A DNA stretch of 20,904 nt from Veillonella sp. GTDB lineage: Bacteria; Bacillota; Negativicutes; Veillonellales; Veillonellaceae. The stretch covers positions 1 to 20,904 of the forward strand of contig NZ_DXLG01000020.1 of assembly GCF_019414865.1 (NCBI RefSeq). Direction: 5' to 3'. Position 1 is the first letter of the stretch. Every line of letters starts with the position of its first letter. Of this stretch, positions 6,130 to 14,134 are shown one piece after another. The notes under the pieces were generated by a model, which worked only from the letters and a program-made list of their open reading frames with translations, was not told where the DNA came from and ran no database searches. The translations under genes were made by a program, and so were the position numbers.

Positions 6130-7659
6130 ATGATTAAAAATGCATTACTTAGTGTTTCTGATAAAACAGGTATTGTAGACTTTGCAAAGGGATTAGTTGA
6201 ATTAGGTGTAACCATTTATTCCACAGGCGGTACCCTTAAGGCGATTACTGATGCAGGCATTGCAGCAAAAGCCGTAGAATCTTTAACTGGTTTTCCTGAA
6301 ATGATGGATGGCCGTGTAAAGACATTACATCCAAAGGTTCATGGTGGTATTTTGGCTATCCGTGATAATACGGAACATCAAAAAGCTATGGAGGATCATG
6401 GTATTGAACCAATCGATCTTGTGGTTGTCAATCTCTATCCATTCCGTGAAACCATTGCAAAACCAAATGTATCCTTAGAGGAAGCCATTGAAAATATCGA
6501 TATCGGTGGTCCTACCATGGTGCGCTCTGCGGCGAAGAACCATGCGTATGTAGGCATTGTGGTAAATCCAGATCATTATGACGAAATCTTAGCAATGCTT
6601 AAAGAACATGGAGAATTGACTAAAGACTATCGCTTTGGTCTAGCGAAAGAAGCCTTTGCTCATACTGCAGCCTATGACGTAGCTATTGCTAACTACATGA
6701 GCGGTATCTTAAACGAAGGTTCTACACCTCCAGAATATTTAAGTGCTTATGAAAAGGTAACAGACCTTCGGTATGGTGAAAATCCGCATCAAAAAGCGGC
6801 ATTCTATAAAGAAATCGGTAAAGCTCATGGAATGGGGGCCTTGAAACAACTCCATGGCAAAGAGCTTTCCTATAACAACATCGTAGATATGGAAGCAGCT
6901 TGGAATATGGTGTGGGAGTTTACAGAGCCTGCAGCATGTATTATTAAGCATACAAACCCATGTGGTGCAGCTACAGCAGCTATATTGCATGATGCTTATG
7001 TAAATGCTTACGAAGCAGACTCCGTATCTGCCTTTGGTGGTATCGTGGCTTTAAACCGTGAAGTCGATGCAGCTACTGCAGGAGAAATGAGCAAAATTTT
7101 CTTAGAAGTCATCATGGCACCTGCTTTCACCAAAGACGCATTACACATCCTTGAAGCAAAGAAGAATATTCGTCTCATCGAGTTATCTAAACCTGAGTCT
7201 GGACAAGTGACAGTGAAAAAAGTCTCTGGTGGTCTATTGGTGCAAACAGAGGATGATATCCAAGAAGACCGCGCTCACTATAAAGTGGTTACGAAGGTAC
7301 AACCAACAGAGGAACAATGGAAAGCCCTTGAATTTGCTTGGAAGCTTGTAAAACATGTAAAATCCAACGCTATTTTGATTTCTAATGAAAAACGTACCCT
7401 CGGTGTTGGGGCGGGTCAAATGAACCGCGTTGGTTCTGCGAAAATTGCCCTTGAACAAGCTGGTGAAGCTGCTAAAGGCGCTGTATTAGCTTCTGATGCA
7501 TTCTTCCCATTCGGCGATACTGTAGAGACAGCGGCAAGACATGGTATTGCAGCCATTATTCAACCAGGTGGATCCATTCGCGATGAAGAATCCATCAAAG
7601 CTGCTGACGAAGCAGGGATTGCTATGGTGTTTACAAGCATTCGCCACTTTAAACATTAA
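6130..7659 (+). CDS. purH: Bifunctional AICAR formyltransferase / IMP cyclohydrolase
   Basis: This carries out the last two steps to IMP: formylation of AICAR by 10-formyl-THF and cyclisation. The N-terminal cyclohydrolase domain (about residues 1-200) shows ALLSVSDKTGIVDFA, STGGTLK, FPEMMDGRVKTLHPKVHGGIL and NIDIGGPTMVRSAAKNH. The C-terminal transformylase domain shows DLRYGENPHQKAAFY, the Lys-His active-site segment IKHTNPCGAA, SAFGGIVALNREVD, GVGAGQMNRVGSA, SDAFFPFGDTVE and the typical ending FTSIRHFKH. It is 509 residues long and uninterrupted. The ATG follows AAGGAAGA, 24 bp after purN. A 92-bp spacer separates it from purD. Confidence 0.97.
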   Translation: MIKNALLSVSDKTGIVDFAKGLVELGVTIYSTGGTLKAITDAGIAAKAVESLTGFPEMMDGRVKTLHPKVHGGILAIRDNTEHQKAMEDHGIEPIDLVVVNLYPFRETIAKPNVSLEEAIENIDIGGPTMVRSAAKNHAYVGIVVNPDHYDEILAMLKEHGELTKDYRFGLAKEAFAHTAAYDVAIANYMSGILNEGSTPPEYLSAYEKVTDLRYGENPHQKAAFYKEIGKAHGMGALKQLHGKELSYNNIVDMEAAWNMVWEFTEPAACIIKHTNPCGAATAAILHDAYVNAYEADSVSAFGGIVALNREVDAATAGEMSKIFLEVIMAPAFTKDALHILEAKKNIRLIELSKPESGQVTVKKVSGGLLVQTEDDIQEDRAHYKVVTKVQPTEEQWKALEFAWKLVKHVKSNAILISNEKRTLGVGAGQMNRVGSAKIALEQAGEAAKGAVLASDAFFPFGDTVETAARHGIAAIIQPGGSIRDEESIKAADEAGIAMVFTSIRHFKH

Positions 7660-7751
7660 TCGGTTGAGATATTTAGCTTATAGTTAAGCACAATTACTAA
7701 CTATTTCTTCTACTATGAACTTGATGGCGTTTAGGCGCCGATGGAGGACTT

Positions 7752-9014
7752 ATGAAAGTATGTGTAATCGGTAACGGCGGCCGCGAACATGCATTGGCAT
7801 GGCGATTGTCCATCAGCCCTAGCGTAACAAAGGTATATGCCATTCCTGGCAGTGCAGCCATGTCAGATTGTGCAGAGCTAGTCGGCATTGATTGGCAGCA
7901 AAGCGATCATTTAATTCGTTTTTTGAAAGATAATCACGTTGATTTAGTCGTTGTTGGTCCAGAGGCTCCTCTTGTAGCAGGACTAGCAGATGCACTCAAT
8001 AAGGCAGGAATTCCTGTGTTTGGTCCATCTAAAGCAGCTGCTCAACTAGAAGGGTCTAAGGTATTTGCCAAAGACCTTATGAAAAAATACAACATTCCAA
8101 CCGCGGCCTATGGTGTGTTCCATAAGGTGGATGAAGCAAAAGAATTTATCGCTCAAACAGGTGCTCCTATCGTAGTGAAAGCTGACGGTTTGGCAGCCGG
8201 TAAGGGCGTTGTAGTAGCGATGACCGTGGAAGAAGCGAATGCAGCTGTAGAAGATATGCTTAGAGGTAATCGCTTTGGTGATGCAGGCAGCACCGTTGTT
8301 ATCGAAGAATTCATGGAAGGTGAAGAAGCTAGCTTACTTGCCTTTGTAGATGGTAAGACTGTGGTGCCTATGATTGCTTCCCAAGATCATAAACGCATCT
8401 TTGATGGTGATAAAGGCCCTAATACTGGTGGCATGGGCACCTATGCACCAGCGCCAGTGCTTACAGATTCATTGCGTGATGAAGCGATGAAAACTATCTT
8501 AGAACCTATGGTGGCGGCCATGCAAAAAGAGGGTATGCCTTATGTAGGTTGTCTTTATGCAGGCCTTATGATTACGCCTCAAGGTCCTAAGGTGGTAGAA
8601 TTTAATGCACGCTTTGGCGATCCAGAAACACAAGTTGTATTGCCATTACTTGATAGCGATTTAGGTCAAATCATGATGGCTTCTGCCACAGGTACATTAA
8701 CAGCTGATATGGTGAAATGGAAAGATTCCTCTGCAGCTTGTGTCATTCTTGCTTCTAAAGGCTATCCTGAAACATCCTCTAAGGGTGATGTGATTCATGG
8801 GGATATTAAACAACATGATACAACCATCGTATTCCACTCAGGCACTAAACTTGTTGGGGAAGAATATGTCACAAATGGCGGCCGCGTGCTTGGCGTTGTG
8901 GGCCTTGGTAAAGACCTTAGAACAGCGCTCGATAGAGCTTATGGACGTATAGAACACATCGATTTTGAGGGCATGCAATATCGTACAGATATTGGGGCGA
9001 AAGCTTTCAAATAA
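7752..9014 (+). CDS. purD: Phosphoribosylamine-glycine ligase (GAR synthetase)
   Basis: This ATP-grasp enzyme joins phosphoribosylamine, the product of PurF, to glycine. The 420-residue product shows the N-terminal VIGNGGREHALAWRL loop and VVVGPEAPLVAGLADAL. The ATP-grasp core follows: KADGLAAGKGVVVA, EEFMEGEEASLLAF, DHKRIFDGDKGPNTGGMGTYAPAPV and VEFNARFGDPETQVVLPLL, the last with metal-binding Glu and Asn. The start follows ATGGAGGA. Just upstream, a GC-rich word (TTGATGGCG then TTTAGGCGCC, 7721-7739) recurs in part in the menF leader. As the last purine gene it is followed by a strong terminator. Confidence 0.97.
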   Translation: MKVCVIGNGGREHALAWRLSISPSVTKVYAIPGSAAMSDCAELVGIDWQQSDHLIRFLKDNHVDLVVVGPEAPLVAGLADALNKAGIPVFGPSKAAAQLEGSKVFAKDLMKKYNIPTAAYGVFHKVDEAKEFIAQTGAPIVVKADGLAAGKGVVVAMTVEEANAAVEDMLRGNRFGDAGSTVVIEEFMEGEEASLLAFVDGKTVVPMIASQDHKRIFDGDKGPNTGGMGTYAPAPVLTDSLRDEAMKTILEPMVAAMQKEGMPYVGCLYAGLMITPQGPKVVEFNARFGDPETQVVLPLLDSDLGQIMMASATGTLTADMVKWKDSSAACVILASKGYPETSSKGDVIHGDIKQHDTTIVFHSGTKLVGEEYVTNGGRVLGVVGLGKDLRTALDRAYGRIEHIDFEGMQYRTDIGAKAFK

Positions 9015-9076
9015 ACTAAAGATCTTTTAAAACGTGTAAACATGTATTTAAATAGTACAATAGCATTTCAAAATAT

Positions 9077-9128
9077 AAAAACCTCTACATTTATGCATAG
9101 CGCATGTGGTGTAGAGGTTTTTATTTTC
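9077..9128 (+). terminator. Rho-independent terminator of the purine cluster
   Basis: AAAAACCTCTACA (9077-9089) pairs perfectly with TGTAGAGGTTTTT (9110-9122). An inner ATGC/GCAT helix is possible in the loop, and the tail is T-rich (TTTTTATTTT). Confidence 0.93.
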
Positions 9129-9148
9129 TACCTTTTAATGGTTACCTA

Positions 9149-9157
9149 TGTTATAAT
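9149..9157 (+). promoter_or_regulatory. Extended -10 promoter for the men leader and menF
   Basis: TGTTATAAT gives a perfect TATAAT (9152-9157) with the TG extension. No good -35 lies at 16-18 bp, which is usual for extended -10 promoters. Transcription would start near 9164, about 148 nt before menF. Confidence 0.6.
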
Positions 9158-9177
9158 AATGTAGATATAAAGAGGGC

Positions 9178-9240
9178 CCATCGACGTGTGATGGCGTTAG
9201 GCTCATCTCAACATTTTGAAACCTATTGATGGCGCCTAAT
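9178..9240 (+). ncRNA. Structured menF leader RNA with antiterminator-like fold (candidate cis-regulatory RNA)
   Basis: A small hairpin (CCATC 9178-9182 with GATGG 9190-9194) is followed by a larger fold. GTTAGGC (9196-9202) pairs with GCCTAAT (9234-9240), CATC (9204-9207) pairs with GATG (9228-9231), and TCAA (9208-9211) pairs with TTGA (9216-9219). The 3' strand of the long helix reuses CCTAAT (9235-9240), which is also the first part of the downstream terminator stem, so the two folds exclude each other. That is the standard layout of an attenuator, riboswitch or protein-controlled leader. It matches no riboswitch class whose core I can recognise; the T-box, TPP, SAM, purine, FMN and cobalamin signatures are absent. 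The ligand is unknown. DHNA, a menaquinone or chorismate-derived signal would be natural guesses. Confidence 0.5.
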
Positions 9241-9276
9241 ATGTAGAAGTACATCTTCTACATATTAGGTGTTTTT
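9235..9276 (+). terminator. Strong terminator between the men promoter and menF (attenuator)
   Basis: A perfect 14-bp stem (CCTAATATGTAGAA 9235-9248 with its complement at 9256-9269), a 7-nt loop and a TGTTTTT tail. It lies within the menF leader, so it must be bypassed for menF expression unless another promoter exists after it; none is clear. Confidence 0.88.
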
Positions 9277-9311
9277 ACTATAGTCTATTTTTCGTATAGC
9301 GACATACAACT

Positions 9312-10454
9312 ATGAAATATAACAAAGAACCGTTAAAACTGAATAGTCCGGTATCATTTTGGATGAATTTCCCCAATGAAGAACGCGTGTTTTGGGTGGA
9401 TCGCCAAAGTGACCGCATCGTTGTAGGCGCTAAACGTCTAGCGACGGTTAAAGATGATGAGGATCGCCATAATTATGCGTATGTATTTTATGGGGATACT
9501 TTTTTTGATACTGTAAAAGACCATAAATGGTCTAATATGGGCCATGAAATGATTGCTTTTACCCATTATTACATTGTAGAAAATGGAGAGTCCTTCTATC
9601 TACATGCTGGTGAAAGTGTACCGATTGAGAATTATGAGGTGCCTCGAGTTCATCACAACTACAAAGAAACCAGTGATGATAAGGCGGATTGGAACCGATT
9701 GATGAATGCTATTGCCAATGGCATAAGCAGCGGTGCGATGACTAAGGTCGTCTCCTCTCGCGAGGTGGAATTCACTAGCGAAACACCATACAATGTGGCA
9801 AGTATCTTGGCTAATTTGGTAGATAATAATCCCAATTGCTTTATCTTTGGCTATGAAAAGGATGGGCGTACCTTTGTAGGGGCATCGCCAGAAATTTTAG
9901 TGCGCCATCGTGGCAGTGAAATTCTTAGCTATGCACTAGCTGGAACAGCCCCAAAGGATGGTCCTAATGCGTGGACTGAGGAGCAATTACTAACCAGTGA
10001 GAAAAATCTTATAGAACATAATATTGTTCGTGACCGTATCGTGAATACGATGAAACAAATCACTTCAGATGTTACGGTGGGGGAAACGGGCATTATGGAG
10101 TTATCTCACCTCTATCATTTGCGTACCATAATTACCGCAAAGGATAGTACAAAATCTCTTGTGGAATGGGCTAAATTGTTACACCCTACGCCAGCCCTTG
10201 GTGGTGAACCTCGAGAAAAGGCTCTAGCCTTATTACAAGAGTATGAAGCCCATGAGCGCGGAATGTACGCAGCGCCTTTTGGCTTTATGAAGGATATGGG
10301 GGACGGCATCGTTGTGGTTGCTATTCGATCTGCTCTTATCATGGGTAATGTATTGTATGCCTATGCAGGATGTGGCGTTGTAGCCGATTCTGATGCGGAT
10401 GAAGAATACGCTGAAACTAATAATAAAATGCGTACAATTCTTGATGCTTTATAA
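9312..10454 (+). CDS. menF: Isochorismate synthase (menaquinone biosynthesis)
   Basis: This chorismate-utilising enzyme converts chorismate to isochorismate, the first menaquinone step. The 380-residue product has its conserved catalytic half after about residue 130: AIANGISSGAMTKVVSSREVEF, FIFGYEKDGRTFVGASPEILVRH, YALAGTAPKDG, LLTSEKNLIEHNIVRD, LHPTPALGGEPREKAL, ERGMYAAPFGFMK and AGCGVVADSDADEEYAETNNKMRTIL. The alanine in LHPTPALGG and the MYAAPFG motif are as in isochorismate synthases, not anthranilate synthases. The adjacent menD supports this. An in-frame stop at 9297-9299 makes ATG 9312 the furthest possible start, but no Shine-Dalgarno site is visible in front of it. Met18 (9363) is an alternative start. 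Confidence 0.93.
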   Translation: MKYNKEPLKLNSPVSFWMNFPNEERVFWVDRQSDRIVVGAKRLATVKDDEDRHNYAYVFYGDTFFDTVKDHKWSNMGHEMIAFTHYYIVENGESFYLHAGESVPIENYEVPRVHHNYKETSDDKADWNRLMNAIANGISSGAMTKVVSSREVEFTSETPYNVASILANLVDNNPNCFIFGYEKDGRTFVGASPEILVRHRGSEILSYALAGTAPKDGPNAWTEEQLLTSEKNLIEHNIVRDRIVNTMKQITSDVTVGETGIMELSHLYHLRTIITAKDSTKSLVEWAKLLHPTPALGGEPREKALALLQEYEAHERGMYAAPFGFMKDMGDGIVVVAIRSALIMGNVLYAYAGCGVVADSDADEEYAETNNKMRTILDAL

Positions 10455-10493
10455 TTGTTTCCGTACCTTTAGGGGTGTTTGAAAGGGAATATA

Positions 10494-12284
10494 ATGAATG
10501 AATATATTGCTGCCTTGGTAGACGAGTTCTACCAACTCGGCGTCCGTCATGCGGTGTTTAGCCCTGGTTCTCGTTCTACGACGATGGCCATGCTGTTCAA
10601 GGAGCATGAAGGATTTGAAACCTATATGAATATAGATGAGCGCTCTGCTAGTTTTATGGCTCTTGGTATTGCAAAGGCTCATAAAGAACCGACTGTACTC
10701 GTATGTACCTCAGGTTCTGCTGTGGCCCATTATTTGCCAGCTGTTTTGGAAGCTCAATATAGCGGGGTACCGCTCATTGTATTATCTGCTGATAGACCTC
10801 ATACATTATTGCATGTAGGGGCTCCTCAAACTGTAGATCAGCATAAAATCTTTGGTACTGCTGTCAATTATTATGAAGAATTAGCAGTGCCTCAAGAATC
10901 TCATTACTATACATATCCACGTCAAGTGGCTCGTAAAGCGTATATGAAAGCGATGGATACGAAAAAAGGGCCAGTCCATATTAATGTGCCTCTCTTTGAA
11001 CCATTGGTGCCAGAATTGAGCCGTAACCATTTTGAGGCTGGTCGCAGTTCCTTTAAAGTGGTTAAACCAAACTATAGTAGTGAGTTTGGCTGTGATAATA
11101 GAAATAATTTGACTCATATTAATAATGAAGTTGATATTGCTCATGGAAATGATGGTACAAACGAGATTAATGATTTACTTGAAAGATATGAGCGCATACT
11201 TATCCTAGCAGGCCCACAGATTGATATAGATGAAGCTAATACGATTTGTTCCTTTGGGGAGGCTTTACAAGCCCCTATTTTGGCTGATCCGTTGTCTAAT
11301 GTAAGACGACGTTATAACTCGGCAGATAATCAAAATAATAAGGGGGGGATTGATGCTAGTAATGTTGTTATCTCTACGTATGATGCATTATTAGCGGGTC
11401 AAGCTCTTTGGCATGAGTTAAAACCAGACTGCGTAATTCAGTTCGGCCAAATCGTTGTATCAAAACGTGTACAACAGATGATTGCTAGCTGGACTGATGT
11501 GGAGTACATCGAGGTAAACCCTACGATGGATTCCATGAATCCAACAAGTAAAACTACCATGCATGTGCAAGCTAGCATTGATGTCTTTACCCATTTGTAT
11601 AGGAAGAACAATAACTCTGATGAATACTTAAACATATGGCAACGGTTAGATCAAGAGGGCAAAAAGCAACTAAGTACAGCTATCGACGAGCCTCATTGCT
11701 TTGAAGGCCGAACCATACGCGAGTTGCAAGAGCATATCCCTGACGATGGACAGATTTTTGTTGCTAACAGTATGACTATTCGGGATTTTGATTATTTCTG
11801 GTTTAGTGGGGAGTCTCGAGCGACTCTTTACGGCAACCGAGGCGTCAATGGCATTGATGGCACTATTTCAACTGCTTTAGGACTGGCAGCCAATGGCAAG
11901 CCTACGTATTTAGTAACAGGAGATTTATCCTTGTTCCATGATTTGAATGGATTGGCTGTGGCCAAAACTCATAATCTAAACTTAACCATTATTTTGCATA
12001 ATAATGATGGAGGCGGTATTTTTGAATATTTACCGCAAAAGGGAACAAAGCATTTTGATTACTTGTTCTCCACATCGCAAGGATTAGATTATAGTGGTGC
12101 TGCCAAACTCTATGGTTGTGGCTATACTAAAATTTCCAGCCCCGATGAGTTGAGTTCTGTATTGGCTAATGTTAGCCAAGAAACAGGCGTTCATATCATT
12201 GAAATTCCTACAAATAGGGAATATAGCAGAGAATTGCATAAGAAATATACGAAGGTTTCAGTTGATATGGAGGCATTACTATGA
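10494..12284 (+). CDS. menD: 2-succinyl-5-enolpyruvyl-6-hydroxy-3-cyclohexene-1-carboxylate (SEPHCHC) synthase
   Basis: This thiamine-diphosphate enzyme condenses isochorismate with the succinic semialdehyde unit from 2-oxoglutarate. The 596-residue product has the N-terminal PYR domain (GVRHAVFSPGSRSTTMAML, then NIDERSASFMALGIA with the ThDP-activating Glu), CTSGSAVAHYLPAVLEA and LSADRPHTLLHVGAPQTVDQ. A middle domain follows, then the PP domain with the metal/ThDP motif GDLSLFHDLNGLA running to LHNNDGGGIFEYLPQ. The ATG at 10494 is preferred over the in-frame TTG at 10479 because GAAAGGGA (10481-10488) sits just before it. The stop overlaps the menH start as ATGA. The low-complexity stretch of about 30 residues near 200-230, rich in Asn, lies in the linker region and looks species-specific. 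Confidence 0.95.
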   Translation: MNEYIAALVDEFYQLGVRHAVFSPGSRSTTMAMLFKEHEGFETYMNIDERSASFMALGIAKAHKEPTVLVCTSGSAVAHYLPAVLEAQYSGVPLIVLSADRPHTLLHVGAPQTVDQHKIFGTAVNYYEELAVPQESHYYTYPRQVARKAYMKAMDTKKGPVHINVPLFEPLVPELSRNHFEAGRSSFKVVKPNYSSEFGCDNRNNLTHINNEVDIAHGNDGTNEINDLLERYERILILAGPQIDIDEANTICSFGEALQAPILADPLSNVRRRYNSADNQNNKGGIDASNVVISTYDALLAGQALWHELKPDCVIQFGQIVVSKRVQQMIASWTDVEYIEVNPTMDSMNPTSKTTMHVQASIDVFTHLYRKNNNSDEYLNIWQRLDQEGKKQLSTAIDEPHCFEGRTIRELQEHIPDDGQIFVANSMTIRDFDYFWFSGESRATLYGNRGVNGIDGTISTALGLAANGKPTYLVTGDLSLFHDLNGLAVAKTHNLNLTIILHNNDGGGIFEYLPQKGTKHFDYLFSTSQGLDYSGAAKLYGCGYTKISSPDELSSVLANVSQETGVHIIEIPTNREYSRELHKKYTKVSVDMEALL

Positions 12285-13141
12285 GTCAGTATTTTTGCAG
12301 TATTGTAGATAATGCTTTATGCAATCCCGCGCAGCGCATGTACTTTGATTTGGGCGACTATCGCTATGGTTTAACTGTAGTAGGCGATGGGGAACCTATC
12401 GTGTGCCTCCACGGTTTCTCCGAATCGAGCTACACTTGGGACGCTATTAATCTGCCTGGATATCGATTGGTCCGTATCGATTTGATAGGTCATGGTGATT
12501 CAGATATTCCTGACGAGGAACAGGCTTACACAATCCCTCAAATGATAGAGGACTTGCATACGGTTATTTATCATATGGTTGGCAACAGATATTACCTCAT
12601 GGGCTATTCCATGGGGGCCCGTATTGTGCTTTCCTATGCTTTGGAATATGAAAGTGAAATCAAAGGGCTTATCCTTGAAAGTGGCTCTGTAGGGATTGCT
12701 TCGGAGGCTGAACGAGCAGAACGACGCAAGGCCGATGAAGAATTAGCTCACCAAATCGAACATAACGATGGTTCTTGGTTTGCTTCCCGTTGGGCGGAGG
12801 CTCCTATTTTTGAAAGTCAAAAGCAGCTTTTACCCGCGGTCACTGAATTAATTCATTTACGTCGTGCCCATAATAGTCCGTACGCATTAGCGTGTACCCT
12901 TCGTGGGTCCGGACAAGGTGTTATGACATATATAGGTGATCAGTTAGAAAAATTATCATGTAAAGGCCTATATGTGAGTGGCGCATTAGATACAAAATAT
13001 ACTACAATAGGAAGAGATGTATTTGGCAAGTTGCCAAACTTTAAACATGTCGTCGTCGAAGGGGCGGGACATAATGTACATATAGAAAAACCGCAGGCCT
13101 TTGAACAAGCGGTATTAGATTTTTTACATAAGAAAGGTTAA
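12281..13141 (+). CDS. menH: Alpha/beta hydrolase, probable SHCHC synthase
   Basis: This probably removes pyruvate from SEPHCHC to give 2-succinyl-6-hydroxy-2,4-cyclohexadiene-1-carboxylate. The alpha/beta-hydrolase fold is clear. The oxyanion-hole segment is CLHGFSESSYTW, the strand and turn are RIDLIGHGDSD, the nucleophile elbow is GYSMGAR (Ser near 110), the acid is in SGALDTKY (Asp near 237) and the histidine is in GAGHNVHIEKP (His near 264). RIDLIGHGDSD and GYSMGARIVLSYAL are typical of MenH. At 286 residues it is slightly long owing to an extra N-terminal segment of about 25 residues before the first core strand. It overlaps menD by ATGA and precedes menB by 4 bp. The general fold is certain; MenH as the specific role rests on motifs and position. 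Confidence 0.88.
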   Translation: MSQYFCSIVDNALCNPAQRMYFDLGDYRYGLTVVGDGEPIVCLHGFSESSYTWDAINLPGYRLVRIDLIGHGDSDIPDEEQAYTIPQMIEDLHTVIYHMVGNRYYLMGYSMGARIVLSYALEYESEIKGLILESGSVGIASEAERAERRKADEELAHQIEHNDGSWFASRWAEAPIFESQKQLLPAVTELIHLRRAHNSPYALACTLRGSGQGVMTYIGDQLEKLSCKGLYVSGALDTKYTTIGRDVFGKLPNFKHVVVEGAGHNVHIEKPQAFEQAVLDFLHKKG

Positions 13142-13145
13142 GTCC

Positions 13146-13988
13146 ATGAGCAAATTTGATTGGAAAGTATTGGATCGTAATTATGAAGATGTAATTTACG
13201 AAACATATAATGGCATTGCAAAGATTACTATTAATCGCCCACAGGTACGTAACGCGTTCCGTCCTAAAACTGTTATGGAATTAATCGATGCTTTCACAGT
13301 AGCTCGTGAAGATAACGAAGTAGGCGTAATCGTATTGACTGGTGCAAACCACGGTCAAGGTGAAGACAAAGAAGCATTCTGCTCCGGTGGTGACCAAAGC
13401 GTACGCGGTCATGGTGGTTATGTAGGCGAAGATAATGTGCCTCGTTTGAACGTTCTTGATTTACAACGTTTGATTCGCGTTATCCCAAAACCTGTAATCG
13501 CTATGGTTAATGGCTTTGCTATTGGTGGCGGCCATGTGTTGCACATCGTATGTGACCTTACCATCGCTTCTGAAAATGCTAAATTTGGTCAAACAGGTCC
13601 TCGCGTAGGTTCCTTCGATGCTGGTTACGGTGCAGGTTACTTGGCTCGCATGATCGGTCATAAACGCGCTCGTGAAGTATGGTTCCTTTGCCGTCAATAC
13701 ACAGCTGCTCAAGCTTATGAAATGGGCATGGTTAACTGTGTTGTACCATTCGACAAATTGGAAGAGGAAACAGTTCAATGGTGTAACGAAATTCTTGAAT
13801 TGTCCCCAATGGCATTGCGCATGTTGAAAGGTGCCTTCAACGCTGACACAGACGGTCTTGCAGGCTTACAACAATTCGCAGGCGACGCTACATTGATGTA
13901 CTACACAATCGATGAAGCAAAAGAAGGTCGTGATGCATTTAAAGAAAAACGTAAACCGAACTTCAAACAATTCCCTAAATTCCCTTAA
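13146..13988 (+). CDS. menB: 1,4-dihydroxy-2-naphthoyl-CoA synthase (naphthoate synthase)
   Basis: This crotonase-fold enzyme cyclises o-succinylbenzoyl-CoA to DHNA-CoA. The 280-residue product has ITINRPQVRNAFRPKTVMEL, the SGGDQSVRGHGGYVGED loop typical of MenB, PKPVIAMVNGFAIGGGHVLHIVCDLTIASE with the CoA oxyanion-hole glycines, FGQTGPRVGSFDAGYGAGYLARMIG, and the ending KPNFKQFPKFP. These distinguish it from ordinary enoyl-CoA hydratases. Codon use is noticeably more uniform (many GTA, CGT and GGT codons) than in flanking men genes, suggesting high expression (impression only). It follows menH by 4 bp with an AAAGG site and is followed by a hairpin that may reduce readthrough into menE. Confidence 0.96.
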   Translation: MSKFDWKVLDRNYEDVIYETYNGIAKITINRPQVRNAFRPKTVMELIDAFTVAREDNEVGVIVLTGANHGQGEDKEAFCSGGDQSVRGHGGYVGEDNVPRLNVLDLQRLIRVIPKPVIAMVNGFAIGGGHVLHIVCDLTIASENAKFGQTGPRVGSFDAGYGAGYLARMIGHKRAREVWFLCRQYTAAQAYEMGMVNCVVPFDKLEEETVQWCNEILELSPMALRMLKGAFNADTDGLAGLQQFAGDATLMYYTIDEAKEGRDAFKEKRKPNFKQFPKFP

Positions 13989-14046
13989 TCGGAATAGATG
14001 TACTAGTCTAGTACTAGGGATGGAATGTATTGTAAAAACGTAAAGT

Positions 14047-14072
14047 GCGCCTCTATATGAGGCGCCTTTCTT
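14047..14072 (+). terminator. Hairpin, probably a weak terminator between menB and menE
   Basis: GCGCCTC (14047-14053) pairs with GAGGCGC (14059-14065) around a 5-nt loop. The tail CTTTCTT is a broken T-run, so termination is probably partial or the hairpin stabilises the upstream mRNA end. Confidence 0.55.
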
Positions 14073-14134
14073 ATAATATCTTTTGTTATTAATTATTAAT
14101 CATAAGGCATTATCTTTAGATACGAGGTGAGACG

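Noticed and set aside
9160..9300. T-box leader before menF
   Set aside because: No AGGGUGGNACCGCG antiterminator sequence is present, and the downstream gene is not an amino-acid gene.
10479..10493. TTG start for menD at 10479
   Set aside because: The ribosome site GAAAGGGA overlaps it and points to the ATG at 10494.
13461..13778. Minus-strand ORF of 105 residues inside menB
   Set aside because: It lies wholly antisense to a clear menB, with no ribosome site or recognisable protein character.
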